DNA of 64,000 bases from Candidatus Hydrogenedentota bacterium (GTDB taxonomy: Bacteria > Hydrogenedentota > Hydrogenedentia > Hydrogenedentales > SLHB01). Positions within the stretch are counted from its first letter, which is position 1, and the number at the start of each line of letters is the position of its first letter. Below are positions 51,882 through 60,721 of this stretch, one piece after another. The position numbers were made by a program, and so were the translations under genes. The notes under the pieces were generated by a model that saw nothing but the letters and a program-made list of their open reading frames with translations, was not told the origin of the DNA and searched no databases. The stretch lies in NCBI GenBank assembly GCA_020849535.1, contig JADLGB010000154.1:1-64000 (forward strand). The letters run 5' to 3'.

Positions 51882-53345
51882 ATGACGAAAGCCAGGACCA
51901 TGGTTCGCGGGGCCTTCCTCTCCGGTGCGGGCATGATCGCGTCCATGGCGGGATCGCTCGTCTCCGCCGTCATCTTCGGCCGGATGCTTCCGGAGTCGCA
52001 GGTGGGCGTGTTCTGGATGCTCATCCTCCTGTGCGACGGGCTGCTCATCCTCAGCAATTTCGGACTGCACAGCGCCCTGCCCAAAATCATCGCCGATGCG
52101 CCCGAAGCGGGCCGCGGTGAGATGGGCGCCGGCATCTTGCTCGTGCAAGGGGCGATTTCGCTCGCGCTGGGCATTGTCCTGTTCGCCGCTTGGTTGCTGT
52201 TGCCGGATCCTCGCGTCATCACCGCGAACACTTCCTGGCTGGACTTGTATCCCCATTTGTGGATACTTCCTCTGCTGTGCATCGCCGCGACGCAACGGGA
52301 CACGTCCCTCGCGATCCTCGCAGGCATGAACCGGTATTCGGGCCGGGCGGTAGGCTTGATTGTGGGCTCGGCCGTGCAGGTGACGCTGGTCGTCGTGGCG
52401 GTCGCGTGGCTCAAGCTGGGACTCGTGGCACTCACGCTGTGCACCTTCGTCTCCTACGTCGCCGCGGCGGCTTGGCTGATTGGGCAAGTGGGCCGTTTTC
52501 GCATCCGCGGTGGTATTTGGCAGTCATATGCACGCGCGGTGCGTTTCAGTATTCCGCTCTATATCAACAATGTGTTGGGTTTCGCGTTCCAACGCGCCGA
52601 CACGGTGCTCGTGGCGATGTTACTGGGCAGTCCCACACTCGTCGCCTACTTCGAGATGGCCAAGCGGCTGCCAAACCTGATCTCCCGGATCCTGACGGCA
52701 ATGCTCGTTCCGTACTTGCCGGGTTTGTCCAACCGGCTTTCGGACGGAGACTTCGCGGGGGCGTCGCGCCTGTTGAACCAGACCCTCTCCTTGATGGCAT
52801 TCCTCGGCTATTCGTCCGTCCTTGCGATGGTCGTGATTCAACGTCCGTTGATCGTTCTGCTGTTTTCACAGCGATACCTCGCGTGCCTCCCGGTTCTATG
52901 GTTGCTGATGACCGGAGCGTGTCTTGCAATCCAGGCAGGCATACTAGGGCTCTCGCTGGTCGCCGCCGGCCACCCCGGGCACGTGACGCGGGCAAACATC
53001 GTTACCGCGGCCGTCAGCATCATCCTCAACTGCGCGCTCATCCCGCGATTTGGTATCATCGGCGCGGCATGGAGCCTTGTGGCGGTCACTGCGATGAGTG
53101 CGTTGTTACAAGGGTACTTCGTGAATCGCTGCGGTTTGCGTCTGACCGCGACGAGCACGCTGGTGCCCCATGCGGCGATCGCCGTATGCCTCGCATTGAC
53201 CCAGTACAAGGAGGTGTTTTGGATACGCGCCTCCGCGCTGTTGCTGTTTGTGGTGCTGTGCCTGGCGGCTTCCGTGGTTACCCCACGGCAATTGGTTCAG
53301 TGGGGTCGCCACGTCATTCCAGGGCAGCGTGCCGCACGCGTATGA
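51882..53345 (+). CDS. polysaccharide flippase (Wzx/MATE-like)
   Basis: This 487-aa integral membrane protein has about 12-14 TM helices and the oligosaccharide flippase pattern (FLSGAGMIASMAGSLVSAVIFGRML, VGVFWMLILLCDGLLILSNFGL, RAVRFSIPLYINNVLGFAFQRADTVL shortened). It is expected to flip undecaprenyl-linked repeat units to the periplasm. It follows the Wzz-like gene by 64 nt and precedes a methyltransferase and a glycosyltransferase. Confidence 0.9.
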   Translation: MTKARTMVRGAFLSGAGMIASMAGSLVSAVIFGRMLPESQVGVFWMLILLCDGLLILSNFGLHSALPKIIADAPEAGRGEMGAGILLVQGAISLALGIVLFAAWLLLPDPRVITANTSWLDLYPHLWILPLLCIAATQRDTSLAILAGMNRYSGRAVGLIVGSAVQVTLVVVAVAWLKLGLVALTLCTFVSYVAAAAWLIGQVGRFRIRGGIWQSYARAVRFSIPLYINNVLGFAFQRADTVLVAMLLGSPTLVAYFEMAKRLPNLISRILTAMLVPYLPGLSNRLSDGDFAGASRLLNQTLSLMAFLGYSSVLAMVVIQRPLIVLLFSQRYLACLPVLWLLMTGACLAIQAGILGLSLVAAGHPGHVTRANIVTAAVSIILNCALIPRFGIIGAAWSLVAVTAMSALLQGYFVNRCGLRLTATSTLVPHAAIAVCLALTQYKEVFWIRASALLLFVVLCLAASVVTPRQLVQWGRHVIPGQRAARV

Positions 53346-53472
53346 TCGCGTTCACAGTGCCCAGCGATGCACCCGCGGCCGCCTCCGCAGCGACAAAGCC
53401 GGCTGCCCACGGGTGCGGTGGACGTGACCATACGGAATATCATCCAAACAGGAATGGGAGGCCGGGACTCGG

Positions 53473-54462
53473 ATGACAGGGGTAAAGATGAAACTCTCAC
53501 CTGAAGTTGTCGGATTGTTGGTGTGCCCCTGCTGCGGTTCGCGGCTTCGTGATGCGGAAAGATCCCTCGCATGCACCGGTAGCGTCTGTGGCGTCAGTTT
53601 CCCGGTGATCGATGGAATTCCCGTGCTCTTGAACGAATCCAACAGTCTGTTCCGGTTTTCCGACTTCAGCGCGGGCACGGACACTTTCTATCGGAAAGCG
53701 TCACGGGGAAGGATTAAGCGTTCGCTAACCCGGTTGATTCCGGACTGTAGCCTCAACGTTAAAGCCGCGGAGAACTACAAGCGATTGGCGGATGAGTTGC
53801 GGAAGGGGGCGCAGACCCCCCGAATCCTCGTATTGGGAGGCAGCGTCTTCAATCGCGGAATGGAATTCCTGCTGGGAGACGCCTTTGAATTGATCGAAAC
53901 AGACGTATCATTTGGGACAAGGACTCAGGCTATCGTAGATGGACACAACATCCCTTTTGAGGACAATTGTCTTGACGGCGTCGTCGTCCACGCGGTCCTT
54001 GAGCATGTGTTGGATCCCGTTCGATGCGTGTCGGAGATTCACCGGGTTCTGAAGCCCGACGGGCTGGTCTATGCAGAAACGCCCTTCATCCAGCAGGTGC
54101 ATGCGGGCCCTTATGACTTCACACGATTCACCCATCTTGGACACAGGCGCCTCTTCCGCCATTTTGAGGAGATCGACAGTGGTGCCGCGTGCGGGTCGGG
54201 AATGGCCCTGGCGTGGTCGTACCGGCACTTTCTCACGAGTTTCTCCACGCATCCGAAGGTCCGGTCACTGCTCACCGCGTTTGCTCACCTGACCGCGTTC
54301 TGGCTGAAGTGGTTTGACCGGCATTTGATCGACAAGCCTGGGTGCCTGGACGCCGCGTCGGGCGTGTACTTCCTGGGCCGCAAGTCAACAACCGCACTCG
54401 CCGATCGAGATCTCATTAAAGGCTACCGCGGCGCGATCGCGTTGCTGAAGCCCCGGGCCTGA
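53473..54462 (+). CDS. SAM-dependent methyltransferase with N-terminal Trm112-like zinc ribbon
   Basis: This 329-aa protein begins with a Trm112-like segment (LLVCPCCGSRLRD, then CTGSVCGVSFPVIDGIPVLL) whose four cysteines can bind zinc. The class I methyltransferase domain follows with ILVLGGSVFNRGMEF and DGVVVHAVLEHVLDPVRCVSEIHRVLKPDG. It probably methylates a sugar or lipid-linked glycan in the polysaccharide pathway. A second ATG at 53488 is also plausible. It lies 2 nt before the glycosyltransferase gene. Confidence 0.85.
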   Translation: MTGVKMKLSPEVVGLLVCPCCGSRLRDAERSLACTGSVCGVSFPVIDGIPVLLNESNSLFRFSDFSAGTDTFYRKASRGRIKRSLTRLIPDCSLNVKAAENYKRLADELRKGAQTPRILVLGGSVFNRGMEFLLGDAFELIETDVSFGTRTQAIVDGHNIPFEDNCLDGVVVHAVLEHVLDPVRCVSEIHRVLKPDGLVYAETPFIQQVHAGPYDFTRFTHLGHRRLFRHFEEIDSGAACGSGMALAWSYRHFLTSFSTHPKVRSLLTAFAHLTAFWLKWFDRHLIDKPGCLDAASGVYFLGRKSTTALADRDLIKGYRGAIALLKPRA

Positions 54463-54464
54463 CT

Positions 54465-55652
54465 ATGTCGCTCAATGATATTCCCACGAGGCCGCTGCGC
54501 CTGGCACGGCGTCCTCCGGTTATCGGAGTAGACGCGCGCGCGGCCAATTCGGAACGACGCGCCGGCATCGGCACGTACTGTTGCGAACTGTTGCGCGCAA
54601 TAGGGCCCCTATGCCGTGAGGGCACGCTTCGCGTGTACCTTGATCACGCGCCGCTAGCGGGTTTTCCGCTTGACGCGGACTATGCAGACTTCCGCATACT
54701 TCCATCGACATGGGCGTGGACGCAACGAGCCTTGCGGTCAGAGTTGCGGAGGGATCCCCCGGATGTGTTTCTCGCCCCAACGATGCAGGTTCCCTTTGGC
54801 GTGCCATGCCCTATTGCAGTCACGGTGCACGATCTCGCGTTCTTCGACTTTGGGCAGTATTTCACATGGAGGACCCGGCTGCGCAGCGTGGTCCAGGCAC
54901 GACATGCCGTTCGCAGGGCTGACCACATATTCGCGGTGAGCGAGAGCGCCCGCGATGAGCTGGCCCGGAAACTCGGGATTCCCCATGAACGAGTCACCGT
55001 AACCCCGCACGGGGTGTCGGCCGCGTTTACTTCGATCCAGGATGAAACGGCCTCGTTTGAACTGCGAAGTACTTACAGACTACCGGAGAAGTACATCCTC
55101 TACGTCGGCCGTTTGCAGCCGCGCAAGAATATAGAACGTCTCATTGGCGCCTTTGAGACGCTGTTAATGTCCCACCCGGACCTACCACACGATCTCGTGG
55201 TCGCTGGAGACAAGGGCTGGCTGTGCGACCAGATCTTTCAGAAAGCCCAATCGTCCGCGTGTTCCGATCGGATTCATCTCCTGGGCTTCGTTTCCGCCGA
55301 TCATCTCCCTTCGCTCATGCGGGGCGCCGATGTGTTTGCGCTCGTTTCGTTGTGGGAAGGATTCGGCATCCCTGTCATTGAGGCCATGGCCTGCGGGACC
55401 GCCGTGGTCGCATCGAACTGCTCCTCCTTGCCGGAAGTCGCGGGAGACGCCGCGGTTCTCGTCGACCCGTACAGCGTTGAGTCTATCGCGGCCGGTTTGG
55501 CCGCCGTCCTCACCCAGGACCAGTTCCGGGCGGACCTCGAAGCACGTGGCCGCGAGCGCGCGCACAAATTCTCCTGGCAGACTACCGCAGAACGAACGCT
55601 TGAGGTACTCCTGCGTTTGGCTGAGGGTTCAACAACGAAGAGCCGGCGTTGA
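54465..55652 (+). CDS. family 4 glycosyltransferase
   Basis: This 395-aa GT-B enzyme shows the family 4 sequence: VIGVDARAANSERRAGIGTY, FAVSESARDELARKLGIP, ILYVGRLQPRKNIERLI, and the donor-site motif SLWEGFGIPVIEAMACGTAVVAS (E-x7-E). It likely adds one sugar of the repeat unit. Most GT4 enzymes with this N-terminus act on mannose or similar hexoses; specificity is not determined. Confidence 0.93.
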   Translation: MSLNDIPTRPLRLARRPPVIGVDARAANSERRAGIGTYCCELLRAIGPLCREGTLRVYLDHAPLAGFPLDADYADFRILPSTWAWTQRALRSELRRDPPDVFLAPTMQVPFGVPCPIAVTVHDLAFFDFGQYFTWRTRLRSVVQARHAVRRADHIFAVSESARDELARKLGIPHERVTVTPHGVSAAFTSIQDETASFELRSTYRLPEKYILYVGRLQPRKNIERLIGAFETLLMSHPDLPHDLVVAGDKGWLCDQIFQKAQSSACSDRIHLLGFVSADHLPSLMRGADVFALVSLWEGFGIPVIEAMACGTAVVASNCSSLPEVAGDAAVLVDPYSVESIAAGLAAVLTQDQFRADLEARGRERAHKFSWQTTAERTLEVLLRLAEGSTTKSRR

Positions 55653-55735
55653 TCGGTGCATGCAATAGCGTCGCCGCCTCTTGATTCGGTTTTCCCACTT
55701 GTTTAGCCTTGATCGGAAAGGGAGTAAGCCAATCA

Positions 55736-57226
55736 ATGGCTGAAAACACGGCCGCAGAAGCCAAAGTCCTTCGCTCGCTGAGACACGTTCTTACTTGGTG
55801 GCTCTCCCCAGAATGGGAGCGCCAGGCCCTCTATTGGCAAGCTGCTCTGCTCATGCTTGTGCTCGTCACGGTGTGCGCGGGAGGACCCGTAATTGCCTTC
55901 GCAGGGGCCGGTCTGACGGCCTTGACCATTGTCTGGTTTTCCGCGCCTCCGAAGGTGATTGCGGCCATCTTTCTGCTTTTCCTGGGTTTCACACACCAAT
56001 TCCGATCGTTCCTGGTCCTGGCCACGGCCGGTGTGGAATGGCATCCGCGCGAGCTGCTACTCATCGCGCTTGGCGCCTACTGCGTGTTCCGCTTGTTGTT
56101 CTACCCGTCACGACTGCCTTCGGATTCCCTAAATGCGCTCGTCGCGATGACCGGGGCCTACTTCGTGTGGACCGCCGCGGTAGGCATCTTCGCGCAACAG
56201 GACATCCATCGAATCGCGTCCGAACTCCGTGTTCCTGTCTTTCTGCTGAGTTACGCGGCGCTTCTGCAACTGGTCTGCCGCGAGCATCTCCCTTTTCTCA
56301 GACGTGCTTTCTGCCAGTTCACGATGCTACTTGCCCTGATCGCGATCGCGTTCTTCGCCTATACGCTGCTCTCGGGGAATGTTGGCACCACACAGAACGC
56401 GCTCGGGGAGTTCGTGCAGCGCTTGGTTGCGGGCACCCTTGTGCAGTCCGTCCGTCCGTCTGGCCACATGTATTACGAGGTGTGTCTCGTCGTGCTCGTG
56501 AGCCTGTTTTTCTCCTCCGGGATATCGAAAAGCGCGAAGGTGGTGTATGCCGCCTGCATTGCCGTTTTGCTGGCGGCCCTTGCCATTACCATGATGCGCA
56601 CGGCGTACGCGTCGGTCGCCGTCTCCATTGTCCTGCTGGCATTCCTGTCGATTCCGAGTGCACGTGCGCGGTACGTCATCACCGCCGTATGCGCGGTTTC
56701 GCTGCTCGCCGGCATAACCCTGTGGCTTTCGCCACTTCACACCCTTGCGCTGCAGATCGTTCCCAACCTCGGCGTATCGATCGAATCCCGGTTTGTGGAG
56801 ATGGCGGGCGCGTTTCGCGCCTTCTGGCAGCACCCTCTCGTGGGGACCGGTATGGGCAGCACATTTCAGGCGCTGGGGCTGGCGGCCAAGACCAGTCAGT
56901 TAGCGTATGGCCAGGACACCTTCCAGACCATCCATAATGTGTGGGTGTTCTTCCTGTTCAAGGGCGGACTGGTGGGTTTTGCGATGATCCTGACAGGGCT
57001 TATCGGTATCTTCGTTGTTATGGCCCGGCGCATTCCGCTCCTGCACGACGCGCGCGAACGCGCCATTTTGCGAGGACTGACGGCGGCCTACGGCGCACAA
57101 CTTGTAGCCATGCTTGCCATGCCACGACTGCTGTACGCCAGCGGCTGTGTGTTTGTGGCCATGATGGCCGCGTACACGGTCATCGCCACGTCGGGCCAAC
57201 GTGCCGGCCGGCCGGCCGTGCGTTGA
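55736..57226 (+). CDS. O-antigen ligase/polymerase-like protein (second copy)
   Basis: This 496-aa integral membrane protein has about 11-12 TM helices and a periplasmic loop with FRAFWQHPLVGTGMGSTFQ and YGQDTFQTIHNVWVFFLFKGG, the His-containing Wzy/WaaL signature. Unlike the 44-kb homologue it lacks TPRs. One of the two may polymerise and the other ligate, or they may serve two glycans. ATG 55736 follows a GGGAG site; the upstream TTG at 55709 has weaker support. A GC-rich GGCCGGCC run overlaps the gene's end. Confidence 0.88.
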   Translation: MAENTAAEAKVLRSLRHVLTWWLSPEWERQALYWQAALLMLVLVTVCAGGPVIAFAGAGLTALTIVWFSAPPKVIAAIFLLFLGFTHQFRSFLVLATAGVEWHPRELLLIALGAYCVFRLLFYPSRLPSDSLNALVAMTGAYFVWTAAVGIFAQQDIHRIASELRVPVFLLSYAALLQLVCREHLPFLRRAFCQFTMLLALIAIAFFAYTLLSGNVGTTQNALGEFVQRLVAGTLVQSVRPSGHMYYEVCLVVLVSLFFSSGISKSAKVVYAACIAVLLAALAITMMRTAYASVAVSIVLLAFLSIPSARARYVITAVCAVSLLAGITLWLSPLHTLALQIVPNLGVSIESRFVEMAGAFRAFWQHPLVGTGMGSTFQALGLAAKTSQLAYGQDTFQTIHNVWVFFLFKGGLVGFAMILTGLIGIFVVMARRIPLLHDARERAILRGLTAAYGAQLVAMLAMPRLLYASGCVFVAMMAAYTVIATSGQRAGRPAVR

Positions 57227-57382
57227 CATTCCGCACGGCATCTGTCACCCTACGGCTTCCAACCCAGCCCGTGAAGCCGCCGAACGTATTTTGGAAACGC
57301 GAACGTGGTTTTGGGTACAGCAGGCACACAAGCCGGGCGCGGTCTAATCCTCCGTTTGCCCAGTCTTTGAAGGGGTTTCAGC

Positions 57383-58501
57383 ATGATGTCCGACGATCTG
57401 AAAGACATGTACCGCAGTGCGAACCAGGGGGACTTCCCCGATTCGATGGAGGTGATGGGGCGCGCCTACACGAAAGTCGAGAATCTGCGCTATGGCACCA
57501 ACCCGCACCAGCCTGCGGCGTTCTATCGCCCCGCCGATGGCCGCAAACTGATCCTAGGCGCCTACGAGATTCTGAAGACCGGGAAGAGCGGGCTATCCCA
57601 GACCAACATCGAGGATATGCACCATGCCGTGGGTATCCTGAAGTATATGGAGCGTCCAGCCTGTGCGGTCATGAAGCACTGCAACCCCTCGGGCGTCGCC
57701 ACCCAACAGGAATCGATGCCACTGGTCGAAATCTACCAACGCGCCCGCGACGCAGACGCCCAGGCGGCCTTCGGCAGCGTTGTGGTGTTCAATCGGCCGG
57801 TGGACGGCGACACTGCGGAAGAAATCATGCAGTCCATCGTGGAAGGAGTCGCCGCCCCGGGATTCGATGAGGCGGCCCTGGATAATCTCAAGAACTCTGA
57901 GAAGTATCGCAAGAACAAGGAACTCCGGATCATCAAGCTCCCGGACTTTTCCGGGCTACCCAAGTTTATGGGCGACACGGTCAATGCGCTGGAGATGAAG
58001 GTCTTCGATGATGGCAGCATCGTGCTGGCACAGCCCTATCTCTCCAAGATTCGCAACGTGAAGGATCTTGTGCCGGCCTACAACGTGCATAGCAAGAAGG
58101 GCCGCATCGATATCGCACGCCCGGCCACCTTGCGGGAATTGGACGACCTCCTCTTCGCGTGGTACGTCAACATCCACGTGCGTTCAAACGGCTGCGTGAT
58201 CGCGCATCACGGGCAGACCTTGGCGGTGGGTACGGGCGAACAAGACCGGGTCGGCGCGGTCGAGCAGGCGGTTGCCAAGGCGCGCGCCAAGTACAAGGGC
58301 GTGGAAAGCATGGAAGGCGCGGTGCTCGCCTCGGATGGGTTCTTCCCGTTCCGGGACGCGGTCGACGCGGCTACCGGCGCCGGCATCAGCGCCATCGTAC
58401 AACCCGGAGGCAGTGTGAACGATTACGACGCTATCGCGGCGTGCAACGAGGTGAGCGCATCCATGGTTTTCACCGGGGAGCGCTGTTTCTCTCACCACTA
58501 A
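57383..58501 (+). CDS. purH: stand-alone AICAR formyltransferase (PurH C-terminal domain)
   Basis: This 372-aa enzyme transfers a formyl group from 10-formyl-THF to AICAR, the ninth step of purine synthesis. It matches the transformylase half of PurH: LRYGTNPHQPAAFY near the start, the catalytic KHCNPSGVA (Lys98, His99), VYNVHSKKG-like PAYNVHSKKGR, and the terminal DYDAIAACNEV. The IMP cyclohydrolase half normally fused at the N-terminus is absent, and the protein begins where that domain would end. NPSG replaces the more common NPCG. The cyclohydrolase must be supplied elsewhere. Confidence 0.9.
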   Translation: MMSDDLKDMYRSANQGDFPDSMEVMGRAYTKVENLRYGTNPHQPAAFYRPADGRKLILGAYEILKTGKSGLSQTNIEDMHHAVGILKYMERPACAVMKHCNPSGVATQQESMPLVEIYQRARDADAQAAFGSVVVFNRPVDGDTAEEIMQSIVEGVAAPGFDEAALDNLKNSEKYRKNKELRIIKLPDFSGLPKFMGDTVNALEMKVFDDGSIVLAQPYLSKIRNVKDLVPAYNVHSKKGRIDIARPATLRELDDLLFAWYVNIHVRSNGCVIAHHGQTLAVGTGEQDRVGAVEQAVAKARAKYKGVESMEGAVLASDGFFPFRDAVDAATGAGISAIVQPGGSVNDYDAIAACNEVSASMVFTGERCFSHH

Positions 58502-58550
58502 GGTGTACCGCCGGGCCCGGCCCAGGCGAACGAAGAGGATTGGGATTCAC

Positions 58551-59537
58551 ATGCGGGAGCGAATACGGTGGGGGATTCTGGGAACGGCGAGCATAGTCCC
58601 CGCCCTCATCAATGGTATTCGCCAAAGCGGCAATGGCGTTGTGACGGCCGTGGCCAGCCGCGACGGGAACCGTGCCAAGGAGTTCGCCGCACAGCACGGC
58701 ATCGCCAACGCATTCGCTTCCTATGGAGACCTCATCACGTCGGGCAGTGTGGACGCCATCTACAATCCCTTGCCCAACAGCCTCCATGCGGAATGGACCA
58801 TCCACTGCCTGCAGGCAGGTGTGCCGGTCCTCTGCGAGAAGCCCTTTACGGCCACGCTTCAGGAAGCGCGCGAAGTGCTCGCCGTCTCCCAGGAGACTGG
58901 AGTCCCCGTTACCGAGGCTTTCATGTACCGATACCACCCCCTCTATGACAAGCTGACGGAACTCCTGTTGCAGGGGGCGATTGGGAACATCGTGATGATG
59001 CATAGCGCCTTCACATTCTTCCTGCAGAACCGCGCCGAGAGTCCCGCGTCGGCGGAGTTGGCGGGCGGTTCTCTCATGGACGTGGGGTGCTATTGTGTGA
59101 ACCTCGCGCGTCTGCTCACGGACAGTGAACCGGAAGGCGCGATGGCTTTTGAGCGCCGGACCAGCGTGGACGATTCGCTCGTAGGCGCATTGCTGTTCCC
59201 GGAGCGCGTGCTGGCACAGGTCGAATGCAGCATCGAGGCCTACGAGCGCGGCAGGGCCGAGATCGTCGGATCGCAGGGCTCCATACTGCTCGAGCGCCCC
59301 TGGTTTCCCGGAGAAGCGCGGGGAGAGATCATCCTGCGGCGGGACCAGCGGGAAGAGCGCATCGAGACGCCTGGCGGGAATGGCTATCACTTGGAGGCGG
59401 AAGACTTTGCGGATGCCGTGCTTCAAGGCCGGCCGCCCCGGTGGACCGCAGTGGATGCTGTGGCCAACATGGCAGCCATTGAGGCCCTTCTGGAGTCTGC
59501 GCGCACGGGCACTTCGGCGGTTGTAGAGAGTTTGTGA
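58551..59537 (+). CDS. Gfo/Idh/MocA-family NAD(P)-dependent oxidoreductase
   Basis: This 328-aa protein has the N-terminal Rossmann fold WGILGTASIVPALING, the EKP motif in VLCEKPFTAT and the second-domain helix GGSLMDVGCYCVNLARLL, all typical of the Gfo/Idh/MocA family acting on sugars or cyclitols. Close relatives include trans-1,2-dihydrobenzene and xylose dehydrogenases; the substrate is undefined. It starts at ATG 58551, 49 nt after the purH stop. Confidence 0.9.
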   Translation: MRERIRWGILGTASIVPALINGIRQSGNGVVTAVASRDGNRAKEFAAQHGIANAFASYGDLITSGSVDAIYNPLPNSLHAEWTIHCLQAGVPVLCEKPFTATLQEAREVLAVSQETGVPVTEAFMYRYHPLYDKLTELLLQGAIGNIVMMHSAFTFFLQNRAESPASAELAGGSLMDVGCYCVNLARLLTDSEPEGAMAFERRTSVDDSLVGALLFPERVLAQVECSIEAYERGRAEIVGSQGSILLERPWFPGEARGEIILRRDQREERIETPGGNGYHLEAEDFADAVLQGRPPRWTAVDAVANMAAIEALLESARTGTSAVVESL

Positions 59538-59729
59538 CGCTTGAATCCTTGAACGTCCGCTCGATTGGGGGAGCAATTCCGGGAAGTTGCATATTTCGCA
59601 ACGAAATTCAGAAATAATTCTCCATGCTCAGCCTTGAATTCTGCGATCACTAATAAATTCACCAATCGGGCCGTGGCATAATTATTTGGTATGTAGCCGG
59701 ACCGGCGGCGTCGCCGGAACGAGGAGGTA

Positions 59730-60698
59730 ATGGCCCGCATGTTCTTCACGAGGACCAGTGCGAACCTTGTACTGCTCACGCTAGTGCTTACTCTGGCAAC
59801 CTTCCTGGCGGATAGCTGGTTACCGGTGGGAGTTGCCGGCGGGGTGCCGTACGTGGTCGTTGTCTTGGTCTCGCTTTGGTCGCCTGACCGGCGGTACACC
59901 GTCACGGTCGCGGCTTGCTGCACGTTGCTGGTCATTCTCGGTTATTTCTTTGCCGATCCCTCGTTGGAGGGGCAGGCGGCCATTCCCAACCGGATTCTGT
60001 CGCTGGTGGCGATCTGGGCGGCGGCGGTGCTTTCCTTGCGTCGCAGGGAAGTTGAAGATCAACTTCGCCAGAGCGAGGCGCGCTTTGCCTCCATCGTGAC
60101 GCACGCCGGATACGGGATCATCATGATCGATGGAAACGGCCGTATCGATTCGGTCAACCCGGCGGCGGCCACGCTGTTCGGCTGTCCTCCGGCTGAGTTT
60201 GTGGGGAAGAAGTTCTCCGAGTTTCTCGACCCGCGCAACCGCACGGACTTCAAGGACTATCTCATTGCGTATCTCAACACCAAAGAGCGCGACATCATCC
60301 AGCGCGATCTCGAGGTACAGGCGCTGAGAAAAAATCAGTCCACATTTCCGGTCGAGCTGAATGTCGGCGAGATCCCGATTGAGGGCACGCCGCTGTTCGT
60401 GGTGGTTGTGCGCGATATCACCGAACGGGCGCTCATCGAGCAGGAGCGCGTTCAGTTGATTGGCGAACTCAAGAAGGCGCTCGCGGAAGTGAAGACCCTG
60501 GGTGGGCTCATCCCCATTTGCGCTTCCTGCAAGAAGATCCGCGATGACCAGGGGTACTGGGAGCAGATCGAGGTGTACATCCGCGATCACTCGCATGCGC
60601 AGTTCTCACACAGCCTGTGTCCCGATTGCGTCCAGACGCTCTATCCGGAACTCCAGGGAGAACAAGGGAAGGACCCCTCGAAGCGGGCGGCGTCTTAG
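59730..60698 (+). CDS. membrane PAS-domain protein with C-terminal Cys-rich module, no kinase domain
   Basis: This 322-aa protein has about four N-terminal TM helices, a PAS domain (about 115-235, ARFASIVTHAGYGIIMIDGNGRI), a short coiled coil, and a C-terminal Cys motif (ICASCKKIRDDQGYW...SHSLCPDCVQTLYPE) that could bind a metal. The same tail is known after PAS domains in many signalling proteins, often without an effector. Here no kinase, GGDEF or HTH follows. Start ATG 59730 has a strong GAGGAGGTA site. The upstream 190-nt region is AT-rich and presumably holds the promoter. Confidence 0.85.
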   Translation: MARMFFTRTSANLVLLTLVLTLATFLADSWLPVGVAGGVPYVVVVLVSLWSPDRRYTVTVAACCTLLVILGYFFADPSLEGQAAIPNRILSLVAIWAAAVLSLRRREVEDQLRQSEARFASIVTHAGYGIIMIDGNGRIDSVNPAAATLFGCPPAEFVGKKFSEFLDPRNRTDFKDYLIAYLNTKERDIIQRDLEVQALRKNQSTFPVELNVGEIPIEGTPLFVVVVRDITERALIEQERVQLIGELKKALAEVKTLGGLIPICASCKKIRDDQGYWEQIEVYIRDHSHAQFSHSLCPDCVQTLYPELQGEQGKDPSKRAAS

Positions 60699-60721
60699 GA
60701 TCGCGCGATCAGCCGGTGTGT

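Noticed and set aside
57201-57222. GGCCGGCC hairpin at the end of the second ligase-like gene
   Set aside because: It lies within the coding end, has no T-run, and can form by simple GC repetition.
60699-60710. GATCGCGCGATC palindrome between the PAS gene and fabH
   Set aside because: A 12-bp palindrome with no loop is not a terminator, and such GC/AT palindromes are expected by chance in this composition.
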